From: Streptomyces flaveolus | GTDB lineage: Bacteria > Actinomycetota > Actinomycetes > Streptomycetales > Streptomycetaceae | Direction of reading: 5' to 3' | Length of the DNA: 64,000 nt | NCBI RefSeq assembly: GCF_000716535.1 | Contig: NZ_JNWV01000009.1 | Coordinates: forward strand, 62,001-126,000 | Part shown: positions 58,410-64,000 of the stretch, in pieces | How positions within the stretch are numbered: the first letter of the stretch is position 1 | Layout: each line of letters starts with the position of its first letter | Program-made: the position numbers and the translations under genes | The notes under the pieces: generated by a model | Databases searched by the model: none | The model's input: only the letters and a program-made list of their open reading frames with translations | What the model was told of the DNA's origin: nothing

Positions 58410-59198
58410 ATGGGTGGCGAGAGCATGACGCGTACGGCCCCGCAGGGCGGCGGCACCGGCACGGCACAGGCCGGAGGCGGCAGCCGGCTCGGGCAGCGGC
58501 TGTCCGGACTGGCCGTGGCGCTGGGTCTGGTGCTGTTCCTCGGCGGCTTCGCCTGGGGAGCGCTGGTCTACCGGCCGTACACCGTGCCCACCAGCTCGAT
58601 GACCCCCACCATCGACGCCGGTGACCGGGTGCTGGCCCAGCGTGTCGACGGCGACGAGGTGCGGCGCGGTGACGTGGTCGTCTTCGAGGACAAGACCTGG
58701 GTCAGCAACGCCAAGGTGGTCAAGCGCGTGGTCGCCGTGGGCGGGGACACCATCTCCTGCTGCACGAACGGCAAGCTGACCGTCAACGGCAAGCAGATCG
58801 ACGAGCCGTACCTGCCCGAGGGCAGCCTCGCCGAGATCAAGAACTTCGCCACGGTGACCGTCCCGGAGGGCCGGCTGTTCCTCCTCGGCGACGAACGCCA
58901 GGGCTCCCTGGACTCCACCGCCCACCTCACCGACGCCGCCCAGGGCACCGTGTCCCGTGACGCCGTCTCCGCCCGCGTGGAGGCCGTGGTCTGGCCCTGG
59001 AAGGGCGTGCTGAAGCGCCCCACGGGCTTCGAGACGCTCGGCGCCCTCTCCGAGCCCGGCCCGCTGCGCACGATCGAGCTGCTGATCGTGGCCGGCGCGG
59101 TCCTGGTCCTCGGCGGCGGCGCCTACGGCCCGATCGCGGGCCGCGTGAGCCGCTCCCGCGCCCGCACGGCCCGTCCGGAGACGGCCGGTGTCCGCTGA
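58410..59198 (+). CDS. sipZ: Type I signal peptidase
   Basis: The 262-residue protein has an N-terminal membrane segment (GLAVALGLVLFLGGFAWGAL), Ser in VPTSSMTPTIDAGDRVLAQ, Lys in VVKRVVAVGGDTIS, box E LFLLGDERQGSLDS (with Glu for the usual His) and a clear C-terminal anchor (IELLIVAGAVLVLGGGAYG) followed by arginines. ATG 58410 is used; ATG 58425 is possible. It overlaps the Nudix gene by 11 bases. Confidence 0.9.
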   Translation: MGGESMTRTAPQGGGTGTAQAGGGSRLGQRLSGLAVALGLVLFLGGFAWGALVYRPYTVPTSSMTPTIDAGDRVLAQRVDGDEVRRGDVVVFEDKTWVSNAKVVKRVVAVGGDTISCCTNGKLTVNGKQIDEPYLPEGSLAEIKNFATVTVPEGRLFLLGDERQGSLDSTAHLTDAAQGTVSRDAVSARVEAVVWPWKGVLKRPTGFETLGALSEPGPLRTIELLIVAGAVLVLGGGAYGPIAGRVSRSRARTARPETAGVR

Positions 59199-59724
59199 GG
59201 CCACGCGGCCGGCGGGGAAGTCGTACGAGGACGACGGCGGGGCCGGCCTGCGCAAGGTGGCCCGGGTCGTGCTCCTCGACCCCGAGGACCGCATCCTGCT
59301 CCTGCACGGCCACGAACCGGACGACCCGGCCGACGACTGGTGGTTCACGCCCGGCGGCGGCCTGGAGGGCGCCGAGACGCGCGAGGAGGCCGCGCTGCGG
59401 GAACTCGCGGAGGAGACCGGAATCACCGACGTCCAACTCGGCCCCGTGCTCTGGCGGCGGCGGTGCTCGTTCCCGTTCGCGGGCCGCCGCTGGGACCAGG
59501 ACGAGTGGTACTACCTGGCCCGCACGACCCAGACGGTCACCGCGGCGACGGGGCTGACGGAGCTGGAGCGGCGCAGCGTCGCCGGAGCGCGCTGGTGGAC
59601 GTGTCAGGAACTGACCCGGGCACGTGAGACGGTGTATCCGACCAGACTCGCCGAGCTGCTGCGCACGCTGCTCGTCGAAGGTCCCCCCGCCCGGCCCGTG
59701 ACCCTCGACACGGAAATCGTCTGA
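59188..59724 (+). CDS. Nudix hydrolase
   Basis: The 178-residue protein has the Nudix box GGGLEGAETREEAALRELAEE followed by TGI, coordinating Mg2+ for hydrolysis of a nucleoside diphosphate linked to another moiety. The N-terminal VARVVLLDPEDRILLLHGHE is the usual first strands. The substrate cannot be read from sequence. GTG 59188 overlaps the end of sipZ, so the two are co-transcribed. Confidence 0.9.
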   Translation: MSAEATRPAGKSYEDDGGAGLRKVARVVLLDPEDRILLLHGHEPDDPADDWWFTPGGGLEGAETREEAALRELAEETGITDVQLGPVLWRRRCSFPFAGRRWDQDEWYYLARTTQTVTAATGLTELERRSVAGARWWTCQELTRARETVYPTRLAELLRTLLVEGPPARPVTLDTEIV

Positions 59725-59780
59725 GGGTTCCCGGGACTGGCGCACAATGGGGGGATCGCACGGCTGAAGGGGAACATGCC

Positions 59781-60089
59781 ATGAGCGCCGAGGACCTCGA
59801 GAAGTACGAGACCGAGATGGAGCTGAAGCTCTACCGGGAGTACCGAGATGTCGTCGGTCTGTTCAAATACGTGATCGAGACCGAGCGGCGGTTCTACCTC
59901 ACCAACGACTACGAGATGCAGGTGCACTCGGTACAGGGCGAAGTGTTCTTCGAGGTCACGATGGCCGACGCCTGGGTCTGGGACATGTACCGGCCGGCTC
60001 GTTTCGTGAAGCAGGTCCGGGTGTTGACGTTCAAGGACGTGAACATCGAGGAGCTGAACAAGAGCGATCTCGAGTTGCCGGGCGGGTGA
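59781..60089 (+). CDS. DUF2469 family protein
   Basis: The 102-residue protein (SAEDLEKYETEMELKLYREY, YVIETERRFYLTNDYEMQVH) is a highly conserved actinobacterial protein of unknown function that lies next to yraN and the signal peptidases in many genomes. It is acidic with many Tyr and Glu, with no membrane segment or known catalytic motif. Its high conservation suggests a core role. Confidence 0.9.
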   Translation: MSAEDLEKYETEMELKLYREYRDVVGLFKYVIETERRFYLTNDYEMQVHSVQGEVFFEVTMADAWVWDMYRPARFVKQVRVLTFKDVNIEELNKSDLELPGG

Positions 60090-60208
60090 TCCGCGGGCGG
60101 CCCGGGGCGGCTCGGGGTGACGGGGTTTTCCACAACCGCTGAGTAGTCCCCCAAGATCAACACCGTTCGGCCGGATGCGTGACCGTTGGCGCCGGAGGTG
60201 GTGCCGAC

Positions 60209-60574
60209 ATGAGCAAGGCACGCAACGGACTCGGCAAGTACGGCGAGGACCTGGCCGCCCGGCGGCTGGCCGAACAGGGAATGACGATCCTGGAGCGCAA
60301 CTGGCGCTCCGGCAGGTCCGGTGAGATCGACATCGTGGCCAGGGACGGCGACGCCCTGGTCGTCTGCGAGGTGAAGACCCGCAGGGGCGGCGGCTACGAA
60401 CACCCGATGGCCGCGGTGACCCCCGAGAAGGCGGCCCGGCTCCGCACCCTCGCCGAGCACTGGATCCAGGCCCACGGAGGAGCCCCACCGGGCGGCGTCC
60501 GCATCGACCTCGTCGGGGTCCTGCTGCCCCGCCGGGGCGCCCCGTCCGTCGAGCACGCGCGGGGGGTGGCCTGA
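60209..60574 (+). CDS. YraN/UPF0102 family nuclease-like protein
   Basis: The 121-residue protein has the restriction-endonuclease-like core [20 protein letters not shown], with the E...D...ExK acidic triad, and [20 protein letters not shown] at the N-terminus. The exact substrate of YraN is not settled; it is thought to act on DNA in recombination, consistent with the comM and dprA genes that follow. ATG 60209 has GGAGG upstream. Its stop codon touches the comM start. Confidence 0.9.
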   Translation: MSKARNGLGKYGEDLAARRLAEQGMTILERNWRSGRSGEIDIVARDGDALVVCEVKTRRGGGYEHPMAAVTPEKAARLRTLAEHWIQAHGGAPPGGVRIDLVGVLLPRRGAPSVEHARGVA

Positions 60575-62200
60575 ATGGCATTCGCCCGTACGTGCTCGGT
60601 CGCCCTGGTCGGCGTCGAAGGCGTGGTCGTCGAGGTCCAGGCCGACCTCGAACCCGGAGTCGCGGCCTTCACCCTGGTCGGCCTCCCGGACAAGAGCCTG
60701 ACGGAAAGCCGCGACCGGGTGCGGGCGGCGGTGGTGAACTCGGGCGGCGAATGGCCCCAGAAGAAGCTCACCGTCGGACTCAGCCCGGCCTCCGTCCCCA
60801 AGGCCGGATCGGGGTTCGACCTGGCCGTCGCCTGCGCGGTGCTCGGTGCCGCCGAACGGATCGATCCCCGGGTCCTCGCCGACATCGTCATGATCGGAGA
60901 GCTGGGCCTGGACGGCCGGGTACGCCCGGTCCGGGGCATCCTGCCGGCCGTCCTCGCGGCGGCCGACGCCGGGTACGAGCAGGTGGTCGTGCCCGAGTGC
61001 GCCGCCGCGGAGGCCTCGCTGGTCCCCGGTGTGTCCGTGCTGGGCGTCCGCAGCCTGCGGCAGCTCATCGCGGTCCTGACCGAGGAGCCCGTCCCCGACG
61101 AGACACCGGACGAGCTGGGACGGCCCGATCCCCTCCTGGCGGGACTGCGCGTACCGGGGACAGGCGCCGCCACCGGCATGCACAGCATCGGCGCCGCGCA
61201 CCACGACCACGATCACGACCTGGCCGACGTCGTCGGACAGCGCTCCGCCCGTACGGCGGTGGAGGTGGCCGCGGCCGGCGGGCACCACCTGTTCCTGGAG
61301 GGGCCGCCCGGTGCGGGCAAGACCATGCTCGCGGAGCGCCTGCCCGCCGTGCTTCCCCGGCTCACCCGGGAAGAGTCGATGGAGGTCACGGCCGTTCACT
61401 CGGTCGCCGGGCTGCTGCCCCCGGGCAAGCCGCTCATCGACATCGCCCCCTACTGCGCCCCGCACCACTCGGCGACGATGCAGTCACTCGTCGGCGGCGG
61501 CCCGGGTGTCGCCCGGCCCGGCGCGGTGTCCCTCGCCCACCGCGGCGTGCTGTTCCTGGACGAGGCGCCCGAGTTCCACAGCCAGACCCTGGACGCCCTG
61601 CGACAGCCACTGGAGTCGGGGCACGTCGTCATCGCGCGGAGCGCCGGTGTGGTCCGGTTCCCGGCGCGGTTCCTGATGGTCCTGGCGGCCAACCCCTGCC
61701 CCTGCGGACGCTTCTCGCTCCACGACTCGCTGTGCGAGTGCCCGCCGTCGACGATCCGCCGCTACCAGTCCCGGCTGTCCGGCCCGCTGCTGGACCGGGT
61801 GGATCTGCGCGTCGAGGTCGACCCGGTCACCCGCGCCCAGCTCACCGCGCCCGGCGCCCGAGGAGAGTCCACGGCGACCGTGGCCGACCGGGTGCGGCAG
61901 GCCCGGGAGCGGGCGGCGGCCCGCCTCGCCGGCACCCCGTGGCGCACCAACAGCGAAGTGCCCGGCCGCGAACTGCGCAGCCGGTACCACGCCGCCGCCG
62001 GAGCCATGGACGACGCCGAACGCAACCTGGAGCGGGGCGTGCTCACCGCCCGCGGCATCGACCGCGTCCTGCGCGTCGCCTGGACGGTCGCCGACCTCGT
62101 CGGACACGACCGCCCGGACGCCACCGACGTCGCCCTGGCCCTGCAACTGCGCACCGGCGTCCCCCGCGGGGTACCGATGGCCATCGGAGCGCTGACATGA
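60575..62200 (+). CDS. comM: YifB/ComM family Mg-chelatase-like AAA+ ATPase
   Basis: The 541-residue protein has an N-terminal Lon-like S5 domain (AFTLVGLPDKSLTESRDRVR), then Walker A GPPGAGKTMLAERLPAVLP, the segment FHSQTLDALRQPLESG and FLMVLAANPCPCGRF with cysteines, and a C-terminal Mg-chelatase domain (SGPLLDRVDLRVEVD). ComM is a branch-migration helicase in natural transformation; in Streptomyces, where competence is not established, its role is likely in recombination. Start is ATG immediately after the yraN stop. Confidence 0.93.
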   Translation: MAFARTCSVALVGVEGVVVEVQADLEPGVAAFTLVGLPDKSLTESRDRVRAAVVNSGGEWPQKKLTVGLSPASVPKAGSGFDLAVACAVLGAAERIDPRVLADIVMIGELGLDGRVRPVRGILPAVLAAADAGYEQVVVPECAAAEASLVPGVSVLGVRSLRQLIAVLTEEPVPDETPDELGRPDPLLAGLRVPGTGAATGMHSIGAAHHDHDHDLADVVGQRSARTAVEVAAAGGHHLFLEGPPGAGKTMLAERLPAVLPRLTREESMEVTAVHSVAGLLPPGKPLIDIAPYCAPHHSATMQSLVGGGPGVARPGAVSLAHRGVLFLDEAPEFHSQTLDALRQPLESGHVVIARSAGVVRFPARFLMVLAANPCPCGRFSLHDSLCECPPSTIRRYQSRLSGPLLDRVDLRVEVDPVTRAQLTAPGARGESTATVADRVRQARERAAARLAGTPWRTNSEVPGRELRSRYHAAAGAMDDAERNLERGVLTARGIDRVLRVAWTVADLVGHDRPDATDVALALQLRTGVPRGVPMAIGALT

Positions 62201-63357
62201 CCGGAGAGGACCACCCCCGCGACGAACTGCTCGGGCGGGTGTTTCTCGGGCGGGTCGTCGAGGCGGGGGATGAGGTCGGTGGGCGGTGGGTGCGGGAGTT
62301 CGGGGTGGCGGAGGTGGTGCGGCGGCTGCGGGATGGCGGGGACGCGTTGCCGGGGGTGAGCGGGACCCGGTGGGCGGGGCTCGTCGCGCGGGCCCGGCGG
62401 GCCGAGCCGGAGCGGGATCTGGAGCTGGCCCGGGCCGCCGGAGCACGGTTCGTCCGCCCGGGAGACACCGAATGGCCCCGGCAGCTCGACGACCTCGGGG
62501 ACGCGCGGCCCCTCGGGCTGTGGGTGCGGGGCCGGCCGAACCTGCGGATGTGGGCGCTCCGGTCCGTGGCCGTGGTCGGCGCCCGCGCCTGCACCGAGTA
62601 CGGCGCCCACGCCGCGGCCACCCTCGCCTCCGGCCTCGCCGAGCGCGGCTGGGTGGTCGTCTCGGGCGGGGCGTACGGCATCGACGGCGCCGCCCACCGC
62701 GGCGCCCTCGCCACCCACGGCGCCACCGTGGCCGTCCTGGCCTGCGGCGTCGACCAGCCCTACCCCCGCGGCCACGCCGCGCTGATCACCCGCATCGCGG
62801 AACAGGGACTGGTGGTGGGCGAGCTGCCGCCGGGCGATCATCCGACACCCAGCCGCTTCATCCTGCGCAACCGGGTCATCGCCGCGCTGACGAGGGGCAC
62901 CGTCGTCGTGGAGGCGGCCTGCCGCAGCGGCTCGCTGGCCACCGCGCGGGCCGCGCAACGCCTCGGCCGGTTCACCATGGGCATCCCCGGCCCGGTCACC
63001 AGCGCCCTCTCCGCCGGCGTGCACGAACTGTTGCGCGGAGAGGCCACCCTGGTCACCGATGCCGCGGAGGTCATCGAACTCGTGGGCGACATGGGGGAGC
63101 TGGCGCCGGCCCGACGGGGCCCCGTCCTCCCGCGTGACCTGCTGCAACCCGCCGCCCGGACCGTGCTCGCCGCCCTCCCCGGCAACAGCGCGGCGCCCGC
63201 CGAGGAGATCGCGCTCGGCGCGCGCACCACGCGGGACGAGGCGATCGCGAGACTGTACGAACTCCGAGCACTTGGTTACGTCGAACGACACGGCGACGGC
63301 TGGAAGTTGACACGCCAGGCGATGATCTCGGTCCGGGACGGTCACCGTCCGTGCTGA
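62197..63357 (+). CDS. dprA: DNA processing protein DprA
   Basis: DprA binds single-stranded DNA and loads RecA. The 386-residue protein has the Rossmann-like core [52 protein letters not shown] and [20 protein letters not shown], with a C-terminal winged helix ([16 protein letters not shown]). The N-terminus is extended and holds a helix-hairpin-like part. It overlaps comM by four bases (ATGA), giving a coupled yraN-comM-dprA set. Confidence 0.94.
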   Translation: MTGEDHPRDELLGRVFLGRVVEAGDEVGGRWVREFGVAEVVRRLRDGGDALPGVSGTRWAGLVARARRAEPERDLELARAAGARFVRPGDTEWPRQLDDLGDARPLGLWVRGRPNLRMWALRSVAVVGARACTEYGAHAAATLASGLAERGWVVVSGGAYGIDGAAHRGALATHGATVAVLACGVDQPYPRGHAALITRIAEQGLVVGELPPGDHPTPSRFILRNRVIAALTRGTVVVEAACRSGSLATARAAQRLGRFTMGIPGPVTSALSAGVHELLRGEATLVTDAAEVIELVGDMGELAPARRGPVLPRDLLQPAARTVLAALPGNSAAPAEEIALGARTTRDEAIARLYELRALGYVERHGDGWKLTRQAMISVRDGHRPC

Positions 63358-63630
63358 CCGACCGTGTTCGGCCGTCCGGGGGAACCCCCGACGCCCTTGG
63401 CGTTTCCCGGAGTTGGCGCATCCGGCCGGTCACACAGAGCGAGCCCCGGCGTGGGGTCACCCGACCGGCGCGAGCGCCCCGCGCACGGGTGGCGCAGCCC
63501 TGTTCGCACACCGCGACTCCTCAGTCACGCTACGCTCACGAAGGCGGTGGCGCAGATCGCGCCAACCCCACATCAGACCGTCACCCCACCCAGGCAGCCC
63601 CACTTCATCCCAGGAACCCCGCCTCCACCC

Positions 63631-63660
63631 ACTTCACGGCACTTCACGGCACTTCACGGC
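63631..63660 (+). repeat. Three tandem 10-bp repeats upstream of whiG
   Basis: ACTTCACGGC occurs three times in exact tandem, ending 20 bases before the whiG ATG. A related CACTTCATCC lies upstream at 63601. The period of about one helical turn would place identical bases on the same DNA face. The remaining dprA-whiG gap (323 bases) has TACGCT at 63530, a possible -10 box, and no gene. Confidence 0.75.
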
Positions 63661-63680
63661 AGAACGGCACAAGGCGACGA

Positions 63681-64000
63681 ATGCCCCAGCACACCTCCGG
63701 GTCCGACCGGGCGGCGATCCCCCCAGCCGCCCGCGACGGTGGCAGCGTGCGACCGCCCGCTCCCTCGACGCTCGACGAGCTGTGGCGGTCGTACAAGGCG
63801 ACGGGGGACGACCGGCTGCGGGAGCAGCTGATCCTGCACTACTCGCCGCTGGTCAAGTACGTGGCCGGCCGGGTCAGCGTCGGGCTGCCGCCCAATGTGG
63901 AGCAGGCCGACTTCGTCTCCTCGGGCGTGTTCGGGCTGATCGACGCGATCGAGAAGTTCGACATCGACCGGGAGATCAAGTTCGAGACGTACGCGATCAC
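63681..64000 (+). CDS. whiG: Sporulation sigma factor WhiG (5' part)
   Basis: WhiG is the FliA-type sigma factor that commits aerial hyphae to sporulation in Streptomyces. The first 106 residues are present: a Pro/Ala-rich lead ([20 protein letters not shown]), then [40 protein letters not shown] (region 2.1), and [20 protein letters not shown] with FETYAI (regions 2.2-2.4), where the window ends. Start ATG 63681 has AAGGCGA upstream. The sequence is nearly that of S. coelicolor WhiG. Confidence 0.95.
   Translation, partial: MPQHTSGSDRAAIPPAARDGGSVRPPAPSTLDELWRSYKATGDDRLREQLILHYSPLVKYVAGRVSVGLPPNVEQADFVSSGVFGLIDAIEKFDIDREIKFETYAI

Overview
The window is about 64 kb of very GC-rich chromosome from an actinomycete, almost certainly a Streptomyces. 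The evidence is codon use with strong third-position G/C, many GTG starts, and a gene order that matches the conserved core of Streptomyces chromosomes: ddlA-thiL-thiD-rpmB-recG-rsmD-coaD-rpmF-rnc-mutM-acyP-smc-glcP-ftsY-nsdA-amtB-glnK-glnD-ffh-rpsP-rimM-trmD-rplS-sipWXYZ-yraN-comM-dprA-whiG. nsdA, the four adjacent type I signal peptidases and whiG point to the genus. The species cannot be named from the sequence alone.

Layout. 1-740 is non-coding, imperfectly tandem GC-rich repeat (a 96-bp period is clear at 105-297). 0.8-4.7 kb holds ddlA, a DUF3515 lipoprotein, a stand-alone Lrp/AsnC ligand domain and the coupled thiL-thiD pair. 4.8-9.2 kb holds a large AfsR/SARP regulator followed by a flavin monooxygenase. 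9.4-11.6 kb holds rpmB and a DAK2-domain protein. 11.7-16.7 kb holds a translationally coupled Hsp90-family ATPase and a giant TPR protein, the most unusual intact gene pair here. 16.9-24.3 kb is housekeeping: recG, rsmD, coaD, a coiled-coil membrane-periphery protein, DUF177-rpmF-rnc, and mutM. 24.3-25.4 kb is an HxlR regulator divergent from a flavodoxin-like quinone reductase, with a clear operator between them.

25.5-27.5 kb is a small scar of accessory DNA: a SMI1/KNR4 protein, a small gene broken by a frameshift, an unrecognised gene, and shreds of a RepSA-type replication initiator and a tyrosine integrase. These look like the fossil of an actinomycete integrative conjugative element. 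Next come a surface CAP-domain protein with a (TPSKTA)n stalk, acyP, a small coiled-coil protein, smc (with an extra Gly/Ala-rich insert in its hinge), glcP, an LLM flavin oxidoreductase with a striking leader hairpin, an NCS1 permease, ftsY, a primase-polymerase-like protein and nsdA. The nitrogen operon amtB-glnK-glnD follows, preceded by a well-matched GlnR site.

47-60 kb carries protein export and translation functions: ffh, an FtsH-like protease, two poorly known genes, rpsP-khpA-rimM-trmD-rplS, and sipW-X-Y-Z. FtsY and Ffh (targeting) and the signal peptidases (processing) serve the same secretion route. The right end carries nudix, DUF2469, yraN, comM and dprA, then the 5' part of whiG, the sporulation sigma factor, which runs off the window edge.
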